This document shows positions 6,614-14,395 of a DNA stretch of 64,000 nucleotides, in pieces. The DNA comes from JBAZJN01 sp041651295 (GTDB lineage: Bacteria; Patescibacteriota; UBA1384; XYA2-FULL-43-10; CAINNR01): contig JBAZJN010000001.1 of assembly GCA_041651295.1 (NCBI GenBank), positions 1-64,000 on the forward strand, given 5' to 3'. Under the pieces are notes generated by a model. That model searched no databases and had not been told where the DNA came from. It worked only from the letters and a program-made list of their open reading frames with translations. Each line of letters begins with the position of its first letter. Positions within the stretch are counted from its first letter, which is position 1. Both the position numbers and the translations under genes were made by a program.

Positions 6614-7636
6614 ATGGGCTTAATTGACATCAACAAACAATTGGAGAAAGAGCGAGGATTCATACCTCCGGTTTTGCGTCAAAATATTGTTACCGGCGAC
6701 TGGATAGTCATTGCTCCCGGTCGAGCAAGAAGACCGGATGACTTTATTCACCCAAAATCCGAGCCGACGAAACAAAAAACCGAATGTCCGTTTTGTGTCG
6801 GATCAAAAGGATTTAAACAGCAAAAAGTTTTATCGAACCACGGTAATATTTACACAATTGAAAATAAATTTCCGGCTTTCTATGAAAAAAATACCGGCAC
6901 TAGAAGCTATTATCCCGAAGACGGATTTTATCGCGAGCGACCGTCCATTGGCAGCCACGAGGTGGTCATTATTAAAGATCACAACGCTAGCTTAACCAAG
7001 TTCTCTAAAACCTTGACTTCCGAGCTGTTTTTGGTTATTCTTGAGCGGTATCGCAAGATCAAAGAGGACGATCAGGTTTTTTCAATCACGCCAATCTATA
7101 ATCATGGGGCGGAAGCAGGAGCTTCTATCGATCATCCGCATGCTCAAATCTTTGCCTCGGGCATAATTGCCAATACGGTTAACAGAGAAATGGATGGCGC
7201 GGAACGTTATTTTAGTGTTAATGGTATATGTGTTTTTTGCGACATTATCAAACACGAAAGGGCCGAAAAAACTCGCGTAGTCTACGAGAACGAATATTTC
7301 TTAGCTTTTGCGCCTTACGCGTCAAGATATCCTTTCGAATCATGGGTAATCCCGAAGCGTCATAAGAGCCAGTTTGAGAAATCATCTGAAAATGAAATTA
7401 ACGAGTTCGCAGATGCTACAAACGAAGTGCTAACCAGATTGGAAAAAATTCTGCCGGGTCTGTCGCTTAATATGTATATCAGAACTTTACCGACAACACT
7501 GGAATCATCAGATTATTATCACTGGTATTTAGAAATTGCACCAAGATTAACAACATTTGGCGGATTTGAAATGGGATCCGGCGTAATAATAAATGTCATC
7601 CCGCCGGAAATAGCAACCGAATATTTAAAGAACTAA
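6614..7636 (+). CDS. galT: Galactose-1-phosphate uridylyltransferase family protein
   Basis: A 340-residue HIT-superfamily nucleotidyltransferase. CPFC (near residue 58) and CVFC (near residue 209) are paired zinc-site cysteines, NHGAEAGASIDHPHAQ holds the HxHxQ-type active site with the nucleophilic histidine, and the C-terminal half repeats the fold. Relatives interconvert UDP-glucose and galactose-1-phosphate or act as ADP/UDP-sugar phosphorylases, so substrate choice is open. The ATG at 6614 is preferred over an in-frame TTG at 6560, which would add an unusual hydrophobic stretch translated from spacer repeats (TTGTATCTT-type). It starts the glycan cluster and ends 1 base before the GT81-like gene. 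Confidence 0.88.
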   Translation: MGLIDINKQLEKERGFIPPVLRQNIVTGDWIVIAPGRARRPDDFIHPKSEPTKQKTECPFCVGSKGFKQQKVLSNHGNIYTIENKFPAFYEKNTGTRSYYPEDGFYRERPSIGSHEVVIIKDHNASLTKFSKTLTSELFLVILERYRKIKEDDQVFSITPIYNHGAEAGASIDHPHAQIFASGIIANTVNREMDGAERYFSVNGICVFCDIIKHERAEKTRVVYENEYFLAFAPYASRYPFESWVIPKRHKSQFEKSSENEINEFADATNEVLTRLEKILPGLSLNMYIRTLPTTLESSDYYHWYLEIAPRLTTFGGFEMGSGVIINVIPPEIATEYLKN

Positions 7637-7637
7637 T

Positions 7638-8186
7638 ATGGAAAATTTAGTATATCAAGAATTTTCAGCGGTTGTACCAGCATATAATGAAGCGAAAAGA
7701 TTCCCTAAAGTTATTAGGGAACTTTTATCCATAGAAACACTTAAAGAGGTTATTTTGGTTGATGATGGTAGCAGTGATGAGACCGAGAATGTTGCTTCGG
7801 ACTTTAAAAAATATGAAAAGTTTCACTACATAAAACATAAGAAAAATCATGGTAAAGGGGCAGCTCTAAAAACAGGATTGTCTAAAGCCAAATCGGAAGT
7901 AATATTATTTTTAGACGCTGATCTTGAAAACATTACAAACACTAAAATTAAAAAGATTATTACTCCGGTATTAAAAGATGAAGTAGATGTTTCCAGAGGT
8001 GCGTTTCGCCGAAAGAGAGGGCGGGTTACAGAATACGCCGTCAAACCAATGATGGAAATTCTTTTTCTGGAATGTATTTTGAACAACCAATCAGCGGCCA
8101 AATATGTGCGAAAAAATCTTTTTTGCAATCAGTTGATTTTGAAAGTCGCTATGGTGTTGATATCGGACTCTTATTTGATGCAATAG
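7638..8186 (+). CDS. GT81-like glucosyl-3-phosphoglycerate synthase, N-terminal part (frameshift)
   Basis: The reading frame codes for the GT-A glycosyltransferase core: VVPAYNEAKRFPKV, VILVDDGSSDET, GKGAALKTGL, FLDADLEN (DxD metal motif) and RKRGRVTEYAVKP, the last typical of the GT81 family (GpgS, MpgS) that joins NDP-glucose to 3-phosphoglycerate. After MEILF (about residue 142) similarity stops; the expected continuation (GMYFEQPISGQICAKKS) is in the -1 frame starting at 8072. A T-run, CTTTTTC at 8061-8067, sits at the break: one extra base or a -1 slip restores one protein of about 441 residues. The last 40 residues of this ORF are therefore probably not a natural product. Either a sequencing/assembly error, a true mutation or recoding. 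Confidence 0.75.
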   Translation: MENLVYQEFSAVVPAYNEAKRFPKVIRELLSIETLKEVILVDDGSSDETENVASDFKKYEKFHYIKHKKNHGKGAALKTGLSKAKSEVILFLDADLENITNTKIKKIITPVLKDEVDVSRGAFRRKRGRVTEYAVKPMMEILFLECILNNQSAAKYVRKNLFCNQLILKVAMVLISDSYLMQ

Positions 8187-8962
8187 AATCCGGACAGCGG
8201 ATTATCGAAGTCGATATTGGTAAACTTGTTCACAAGGCTAACAAAGAAGATGTAATCGGCGAAATGTCCAGGCAGGTTTTGGAAACAATGATAAAAAAAG
8301 CTGGTTTAATACAGCACAAGTATAAACTTGTTATCTTTACTCTCGACGATACGTTGATCGCCAAAGACACATTGAACTCAATTTTCAAGAAATTGGGAAT
8401 AAATTCTGATGTTGAAAAAAACTTGGAACTATTAACCGAAGATAAAATTAGTATGGTTGAATATCTTAAAAAAAATGCCATGCTTTTTTCTAATGTCGAG
8501 ACTGAAAAATTGAATAGAATTTGTTCAAATTTAACCTTAGCCAAATATTCTTCAGAGGTTATTCATGCTTTAAAAAGAAGAAAATATCAAGTTGGAATAA
8601 TAAGCTCAAACTTTTCGCCAATCGCTTTTGCATTAGCGAAAAGGTTGGGGCTTGAAAATGTCGAGGCAGTGGGCTTGGTTGAAAAGGACGGATGGCTAAC
8701 CGGAGATATTACAGAGAGTTCTCTAAAAAAGTGGTCGTATAAATCAATTGAGGATACCTATAAACATGCCTTCGATCGAATGGTGAAAAAATGTAGAGTC
8801 AAGCCGGCTGAGGTTGTTATGGTTGCGAATGCCGAACGATCTTTGCCATTAATGATGGCATCCGGCCTTGGAATTGCATATAAACCAAAATCGCCAACAC
8901 TTAAAGCCTTAGCTGACAAGACTATTTCCGTACACGCAGAAATATTAGCGATAATTGAGTAA
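8072..8962 (+). CDS. GT81-like C-terminus fused to degenerate HAD phosphatase domain
   Basis: This ORF of 296 residues begins with the missing end of the GT81 domain (FEQPISGQICAKKSF, then RYGVDIGLLFDAIESGQ, about residues 1-60) and continues from about residue 90 into a SerB-like HAD domain. The HAD active site is broken: motif I reads FTLDDTL where FDxDGTL is expected, so the nucleophilic Asp is Thr; motif IV reads ANAERSLPLM where GDGxNDLPM is expected, so the metal-binding Asp residues are absent. Motif II Ser (ISSNFS) remains. The domain is likely non-catalytic, perhaps regulatory. No ribosome site is seen before 8072; the start is nominal and the piece belongs to the gene at 7638. The next gene encodes a phosphatase that could replace the activity. 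Confidence 0.75.
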   Translation: MYFEQPISGQICAKKSFLQSVDFESRYGVDIGLLFDAIESGQRIIEVDIGKLVHKANKEDVIGEMSRQVLETMIKKAGLIQHKYKLVIFTLDDTLIAKDTLNSIFKKLGINSDVEKNLELLTEDKISMVEYLKKNAMLFSNVETEKLNRICSNLTLAKYSSEVIHALKRRKYQVGIISSNFSPIAFALAKRLGLENVEAVGLVEKDGWLTGDITESSLKKWSYKSIEDTYKHAFDRMVKKCRVKPAEVVMVANAERSLPLMMASGLGIAYKPKSPTLKALADKTISVHAEILAIIE

Positions 8963-8963
8963 T

Positions 8964-9617
8964 ATGGAGTTAAAACACATCTCCACTAATACGAGTGATG
9001 AAACAGAGAATACTGGAGGCGATCCCGAGTATTGGTTGTTGCGTCACGGGAAAGCTCCGCACAACAAACCGGACGAAATTGCGACTTTTGGTGGTGGCAG
9101 AATTGACAATGAGTTGACTGATGAGGGAGTTGTTGAGACTGAAGTATTGGCGGAGAAGATTTGCCGGGAAACCGATTTTGATTTGATAATCTGCAGCCGA
9201 ATGAAAAGGTCTCATCAAACGGCGGAAATAATTGCCATCAAAACAAAGGAAATTAAAAATCAAGAAATTCCGATTGTTGAAATTGAGGATCTGCAGGAGG
9301 TTGACGTCGGAGATTTTACCGGTCATACCGAAGATGAAGCTCGGAATATGAATTCGAAAGCCGCGGAGGCGTTTTATTCCGGCGAAGTTGAAAAATGGGA
9401 TTTTCCCGCCGGTGAAGACTACCAAAGCATTCAAACCAGAATTGAACATGTAATTTCCCAAATAAAGGAATTGGCAAGCGGCAAAACTCGCGTTTTAATT
9501 GTCGGCCATGGGATGTTTAATCGGACACTGAATCAGTATTTAGCAATAGATCAAGAAGAACTATGGCGCCCGCGGTCTTATCCACACGACCAAATTATCG
9601 TTTTTAATTTGAAATAG
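8964..9617 (+). CDS. Histidine phosphatase family protein
   Basis: A 217-residue phosphoglycerate-mutase-like phosphatase: LLRHGKA near residue 25 holds the phosphorylated His, SRMKRSHQTAEII supplies the second Arg and HQTA block, the acid region is LQEVDVGDFTG, and VGHGMFNRTL gives the second His. Start chosen at ATG 8964; a TTG at 8955 would overlap the upstream gene. In mycobacteria glucosyl-3-phosphoglycerate phosphatase (GpgP) belongs to this superfamily, so location right after a GT81-like synthase suggests, as inference, that it removes the phosphate to give glucosylglycerate. Other sugar-phosphate substrates are possible. Confidence 0.85.
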   Translation: MELKHISTNTSDETENTGGDPEYWLLRHGKAPHNKPDEIATFGGGRIDNELTDEGVVETEVLAEKICRETDFDLIICSRMKRSHQTAEIIAIKTKEIKNQEIPIVEIEDLQEVDVGDFTGHTEDEARNMNSKAAEAFYSGEVEKWDFPAGEDYQSIQTRIEHVISQIKELASGKTRVLIVGHGMFNRTLNQYLAIDQEELWRPRSYPHDQIIVFNLK

Positions 9618-9624
9618 AGGTTAT

Positions 9625-10803
9625 ATGAAAATTGGTTTTATTCGATATCCGGTGAAATTATATCAATCTGGCCGAGTACTTCGCGGTGGTTCGGAAATTG
9701 CCAATCAACACATCATCGATTTCTTAAAATCATCGAATGTGAATGTTACTGAATTTATGCCTGAAAATGAAGCGAGATTGAAATTAATTGATGTGCCGGC
9801 AATTGGAACACCGTTGATGTTTCAGGAACTATTAAAACAGATTGATGAAATTAACTCCTGCGACCTAATTGTCACTACTAACTGGTTTGGAGCGATTATT
9901 CCGGAAATTAAAGTTCCACTAGTGACAATTTTTCATTCAAACGCCAGCATGGTTTTGGATTCAATAAAAGTTGAAAATATCTCTGATAGTGATGTTCTAG
10001 AAAAATGGCTAAAATTAGCCAAACCATATAAGATTGCCGAGAAATCTGATCAAAGCAAGCATGAAACAGTGATTACAATTGGTGAAAACTATTTTGCCAA
10101 TAACTCCAACAAGGTTATTGCCGTAAGCCAATTTTTAAAAGACAGTTTAGTCAAATATTACTCCGCTGACCCGAAGAAAATTACTGCGGTGTTAAATACT
10201 TATCCAAATGATTGGCAAAATATCGATCTTAACCAAAATTACAGCGGTAAGAAAATTCGCGTTGTTGTTCTGACTCGACTACCAGTTGACCATAATGGTT
10301 TCATTGGCAAGGGAGCAGATAGAATATTTGAATTTTTTAGCCAACTATCCAATACTGAAAAAATTTTAATCGCTTCAACCAAAACTGGATCATATAGTAA
10401 ATTTATTGAAAAATATGCCGCTGATATCAAATTTATTGAAAATGCTGGCAGACGGGAAGTTGGTAAAGAATTAGCAGAATCTCATATTTCTTTTCACCCA
10501 TCAAGATGCGAGGCTTGTCAATTGACCTTAATCGAAGCTATGCTGATGGGGAATGTAGTTATAACTTTCCCTGTTGGTGTTGCGAAGGAATTGATTGAAA
10601 ATGGGAAAAATGGCTTTATTGTCAACAGCGTCGGCGAAGCAGTTGATATTATTAAAAAATTAAGAAATCAGCCAGAAAAAATAAAAAAAATTGCCGAAAG
10701 TGCCAGAAATAAAATATTGATAAATTTATCAAAAGAAAAAATTGGTAATCAATATCTTAAGATTTTTCAAAAAATAAGCAAAAAGAAAAATGACAAAAAT
10801 TAG
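9625..10803 (+). CDS. Glycosyltransferase family 4
   Basis: A 392-residue GT-B glycosyltransferase. N-terminal Rossmann half: MKIGFIRYPVKLYQSGRVL..GGSEIANQ, an acceptor domain. C-terminal half: RVVVLTRLPVDHNGFIGKGADRI, then HISFHPSRCEACQLTLIEAMLMGNVVI, the donor-binding EX7E-like region of GT4, and GKNGFIV. No signal or membrane span, so cytoplasmic, likely acting on a lipid- or sugar-linked acceptor. It follows the phosphatase by 7 bases, with AGAGG before the ATG, and overlaps the next GT2 gene by 14 bases. Sugar donor not deducible. Confidence 0.85.
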   Translation: MKIGFIRYPVKLYQSGRVLRGGSEIANQHIIDFLKSSNVNVTEFMPENEARLKLIDVPAIGTPLMFQELLKQIDEINSCDLIVTTNWFGAIIPEIKVPLVTIFHSNASMVLDSIKVENISDSDVLEKWLKLAKPYKIAEKSDQSKHETVITIGENYFANNSNKVIAVSQFLKDSLVKYYSADPKKITAVLNTYPNDWQNIDLNQNYSGKKIRVVVLTRLPVDHNGFIGKGADRIFEFFSQLSNTEKILIASTKTGSYSKFIEKYAADIKFIENAGRREVGKELAESHISFHPSRCEACQLTLIEAMLMGNVVITFPVGVAKELIENGKNGFIVNSVGEAVDIIKKLRNQPEKIKKIAESARNKILINLSKEKIGNQYLKIFQKISKKKNDKN

Positions 10804-11527
10804 TTTTGTAATGCCGGAAAAAAATCGTGGTGATCGAATTGGAAAAACAATTCAAACAATTATTGACCAAACAGAGAAGGATTGGGAACTAATTGTTGTT
10901 GATGATCACAGTGATCCGGCGGATAAAACCGGCAAAGTTATTGAATCATTCAAAGACAAAAGAATCCGTTTTATTCATATGCCGGATGATTTGCCAAAAG
11001 GCATTGCCACAGCCAGAAATTTTGGCAATCAATTTGCCCTGTCGCCAATTATCGCTGTTGCTGATTCGGATGATTTGTTTAAACCAGAAAGAGCGGAACT
11101 TACAATTGAAGCTTTTGAAAAAAACGATTGTGATGTTTTCTTTGCAAAAAATGATATATATGACGAAGTAAAAAAGATCAATATTCCACTGATGGAGGAT
11201 TTTCATTCATTTGATATTTCGATGCTGAAAAAAAGAAATTACATTGCTCATTCCTCATCGGCATACAAAAGACATTTAGCATACGCTTTTCCGTATAATT
11301 CTTTTTTTAAAAAAGCTGAAGATTATGATTTGTTTACTCGATTGGCCGAGGCTGGTAAAAAATTTTATTTTTGCGATAAAGTCGTTTATACCTATATCGT
11401 CCACGGTGAAAATGTTTCTCGGGGATTACGATTGGTTAATTATAACGATTTAATTCATTTGAATCGTGATTGGATCGAAAAAGAAAGAGCTGCTGTTATT
11501 GAAGGTGCTTTTAAGGAGAATAAATGA
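10790..11527 (+). CDS. Glycosyltransferase family 2 (GT-A)
   Basis: A 245-residue family 2 glycosyltransferase: ISFVMPEKNRGDRIGKTIQT, LIVVDDHSDPAD, ATARNFGN, IIAVADSDDLF (the metal-binding DxD) and the ED motif in KKAEDYDLFTRL. It is closely similar in layout to the GT2 at 13659, so the two are paralogues from duplication in this cluster. Overlaps the upstream GT4 by 14 bases and the downstream GT4 by 4 bases (ATGA), indicating translational coupling. Cytoplasmic, predicted to add a sugar to a surface glycan or glycolipid. Confidence 0.87.
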   Translation: MTKISFVMPEKNRGDRIGKTIQTIIDQTEKDWELIVVDDHSDPADKTGKVIESFKDKRIRFIHMPDDLPKGIATARNFGNQFALSPIIAVADSDDLFKPERAELTIEAFEKNDCDVFFAKNDIYDEVKKINIPLMEDFHSFDISMLKKRNYIAHSSSAYKRHLAYAFPYNSFFKKAEDYDLFTRLAEAGKKFYFCDKVVYTYIVHGENVSRGLRLVNYNDLIHLNRDWIEKERAAVIEGAFKENK

Positions 11528-12630
11528 AAATTTTAATGGTATCGTTGACTAGTTGCCCGATTCCATCACCAAAAGATCAAATTTTTGCCCCAGGGATTAT
11601 CTGTTACGATATTGCCAAGGGATTGAAGCAAAGAGGACACAAAATTAAAGTTTTTGCCGCTGATGATTCACGGAAGGATGAAATTGATATTGAGGGTTGC
11701 GGAATAAAATCAACATACAGCCAGAAAAATTTATCACCAGATGTCAAAAGTTATCGAATTAGGGCACATGAACTTTTTACAATTTCCGCTGCCTTTGAAG
11801 AATTTAAAAAAGGCAAATATGACTTGCTTCATTTGAACTCTTTCCCGATTTCAGATCATTTTACAAATTTGGTAGACGGACCAATCACTTGTACTCATCA
11901 TGGGTCGCCATCCAAAGAGCACGACCTAAAAACTGACATTGACAGAATTCGTCAAAAAAAATACTATGACCGGATCAAATTTATTGCTATCTCAAATAAA
12001 CAACGGCAGCTTGGTAAAGATTTTTTTAACTATATTGCGACAATCCACCATGGTATAAATTTAAATTCTTTTAAATTCAATCCTAAACCCAGTGGTGATT
12101 TGGCATTTGTCGGTCGAATACTGGAAATGAAGGGCCCTGATATCGCAATTAAAGTAGCGATAAAAACAAAGAGGAGAATTAATATTGTCGGAGATCACTC
12201 CGATGAGGCATATTGGCAAAAAATAATTTCCCCGCTTGTTGAAAATAATAAAAATGTCACATATCATGGCCATGTTGCTTTTGATAAAATTGGTGAAGCT
12301 TATGGGCAAGCCAAGGCATTATTGGTACCGATATCTTGGGACGAACCTTTTGGAATGGTTGTAATTGAAGCGATGGCTTGTGGCACGCCAGTAATTGCTT
12401 TCAATCGCGGATCAATGGCCGATTTAATTGTTGACGGAGTCAACGGTTTTCTAATCAAGCCGGGAGATTTTGACGGTTTTGTCGAAGCAACCAAGAAGAT
12501 TGATCAGATTGATCGCAAAAAATGCCGGGAGCATGTTGAGAAAAACTTTTCAATCGAAAAAATGGTGGATGAATATGAAAAGTTGTTTCTTAAAGTTATC
12601 AAGAACGAGGGCATCTTTCAGGTGAAATAA
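11524..12630 (+). CDS. Glycosyltransferase family 4
   Basis: A 368-residue GT-B enzyme. The N-terminal domain shows PKDQIFAPGIICYDIAKGLKQRGH; the donor domain begins with GDLAFVGRILEMKGPDIAI (about residue 200) and includes ALLVPISWDEPFGMVVIEAMACGTPVI, a textbook GT4 EX7E region, then GVNGFLI. The layout is the standard bacterial GT4 one for cell-surface sugars. A Shine-Dalgarno AAGGAG lies before the ATG within the end of the previous gene. Substrate unknown. Confidence 0.88.
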   Translation: MKILMVSLTSCPIPSPKDQIFAPGIICYDIAKGLKQRGHKIKVFAADDSRKDEIDIEGCGIKSTYSQKNLSPDVKSYRIRAHELFTISAAFEEFKKGKYDLLHLNSFPISDHFTNLVDGPITCTHHGSPSKEHDLKTDIDRIRQKKYYDRIKFIAISNKQRQLGKDFFNYIATIHHGINLNSFKFNPKPSGDLAFVGRILEMKGPDIAIKVAIKTKRRINIVGDHSDEAYWQKIISPLVENNKNVTYHGHVAFDKIGEAYGQAKALLVPISWDEPFGMVVIEAMACGTPVIAFNRGSMADLIVDGVNGFLIKPGDFDGFVEATKKIDQIDRKKCREHVEKNFSIEKMVDEYEKLFLKVIKNEGIFQVK

Positions 12631-12643
12631 TATTAAAATATAA

Positions 12644-13645
12644 ATGAATAACAGACAAGATTTCCAAGAAGTGATAGAATCCTTACATTTTAAACCCAAG
12701 GATCTTATTACTGATAATCAGAGATCCGGTGTTTATATTTCACAAGGTGTTATTGCTGGCAAGGATGTGCTTGTAAAGATTTATCCCAAGAATAACAAGG
12801 AAAAGATTCATGCTGTGGGAAAGGAGGTTTTAGTAGATGAGATTATTTCTAAACATAATAGATCTAATCCCAAAGCTTTTATCGATACAATTAGGGTAAT
12901 TTCTAGCGGAGAAGACAAAAATGTCAGATGGATTGTTCGTCAATTTCGAAATGGCAGTCCACTAACTCCTACCAGCAATTATAAAAAAAATGACATTCTT
13001 GCAAATAAGTATTGCGTCATCGACAAAAAGTTTCTCAATTTAAAATCAAAAATTCTTTCCCAAATATTCGATAATTTGGAAACTTTCAGGTTAGTAGACA
13101 AAAAAAATTTCATGTCTAGACAAATTTTGGAATATTTTACCAGTCGTTTCCAGACAAATATTGAAAATTATAACATCAAAACGCTGGAAAAAAAACTAGG
13201 TTTTTCACTTGATGTTCAGGTTTCCAACTACAATAAAATTAAATCAAAATATTTAGATAAAAAAAATTATTGTGCTTCAGTCTCCGATTTGAATTTAGCC
13301 AACATACTGATAGATGAAAACTGCAAGGTTATCTTTTTTGATTTTGAACAGTTTTGTCTTGATAACTATATGTTTGATCCGGCTTTTTTCTGGCTTTTTT
13401 TATGGCGGTATCCAGATTGGCAAAAAGAAATATTGAGTCATTTTGTGAAAAGTTCTGACGATAAGGATTTTTTTGTTTCAAGTATTATCCGAATAATTAT
13501 TGGTTGGTATGAAAATATCTTTATAGAATATACTGATGAAAAAGAGAACATTTTGACAATCAGAAAACTCTATCAATCACACATCTGGTTAAGATTTTTA
13601 GATGCGGTTGGAAACGGTTATGACGCACTAATCAAAACTAAATAA
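12644..13645 (+). CDS. Kinase-like (APH/choline kinase fold) protein
   Basis: A 333-residue protein with a divergent protein-kinase-like fold of the aminoglycoside/choline phosphotransferase group. GVIAGKDVLVKIYPK near residue 45 gives the ATP-binding Lys strand; VSDLNLANILID near residue 215 is the catalytic loop (normally HGDLxxxN, here the His is Val); IFFDFEQ near 230 supplies the metal-binding Asp. Being inside a glycosyltransferase cluster, it may phosphorylate a sugar or lipid-linked intermediate rather than confer resistance; that is inference. More AT-rich and Lys/Asn-rich than its neighbours. Confidence 0.65.
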   Translation: MNNRQDFQEVIESLHFKPKDLITDNQRSGVYISQGVIAGKDVLVKIYPKNNKEKIHAVGKEVLVDEIISKHNRSNPKAFIDTIRVISSGEDKNVRWIVRQFRNGSPLTPTSNYKKNDILANKYCVIDKKFLNLKSKILSQIFDNLETFRLVDKKNFMSRQILEYFTSRFQTNIENYNIKTLEKKLGFSLDVQVSNYNKIKSKYLDKKNYCASVSDLNLANILIDENCKVIFFDFEQFCLDNYMFDPAFFWLFLWRYPDWQKEILSHFVKSSDDKDFFVSSIIRIIIGWYENIFIEYTDEKENILTIRKLYQSHIWLRFLDAVGNGYDALIKTK

Positions 13646-13658
13646 TTTGGAGGAAAAT

Positions 13659-14357
13659 ATGCCCAAAATAAGTTGTGTAATGCCCTGCAGGGACAGATGC
13701 GACATGATTGGCGAATCGATAAAATCGATTATCGATCAATCATTTGCTGATTGGGAGCTACTAATAATTGATGATCATAGTTCGGCCGATGACAAAACTG
13801 AAGAAGTTGTAAAATCTTTTACTGACGACAGAATTAAATATTTTAAACTGGAAGATGAAAACGGCATCGGAATTTCTTCAGCGAGAAATTTTGGCACTGT
13901 TATTTCGACAGGGGAGATTATTGTTGTAGCTGATTCAGATGATTTGTATGACAAAAAAAGATTTGAGTTAACAGTCGAAATGTTTAATAAAAGTGGTTGT
14001 GATTTAGTATATGGTGATATTGAAAAATGGGATCCGGAAACCGGTAAAATTGGAGATCGTGGGGCTGAATACAGAGTCAGGGATTTTGATTTAGGTCATT
14101 TTAAAAAATATGATTATATTCCCCACCCGACGGTGGCTTACAAAAGGCAGATTGGCTTGGATTTCCCTTACAACTCATTTTTCCGTCGAGCCGAAGATTA
14201 TGATTTTCTCGCCAGATTGGTGCAACACGGATACAAGTTTTTTTTCATAAATTCTGTTTTAGTCAGGTATCGCGAACACAAAGGATCTGTTACTCATGAA
14301 AAATCACTAAAATTTGATTATTCGGAAATTGCCCGAAAAAATCGCGGTTGGTTGTAA
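13659..14357 (+). CDS. Glycosyltransferase family 2 (GT-A)
   Basis: A 232-residue enzyme with ISCVMPCRDRCDMIGESIKS, LIIDDHSSADDK, ISSARNFG, IIVVADSDDLYD and RRAEDYDFLARL motifs, paralogous to the GT2 at 10790. The start is fixed by a strong GGAGG at 13649-13653 before ATG 13659; a TTG at 13647 is rejected. It lies between the kinase-like gene and the phosphomannomutase, in line with a glycan assembly operon. No membrane segments are present, so chain transfer at the inner face of the membrane is likely. Confidence 0.87.
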   Translation: MPKISCVMPCRDRCDMIGESIKSIIDQSFADWELLIIDDHSSADDKTEEVVKSFTDDRIKYFKLEDENGIGISSARNFGTVISTGEIIVVADSDDLYDKKRFELTVEMFNKSGCDLVYGDIEKWDPETGKIGDRGAEYRVRDFDLGHFKKYDYIPHPTVAYKRQIGLDFPYNSFFRRAEDYDFLARLVQHGYKFFFINSVLVRYREHKGSVTHEKSLKFDYSEIARKNRGWL

Positions 14358-14395
14358 CAACAGATGATGTTGAAATTATTTATTTCGGAGTAAAT

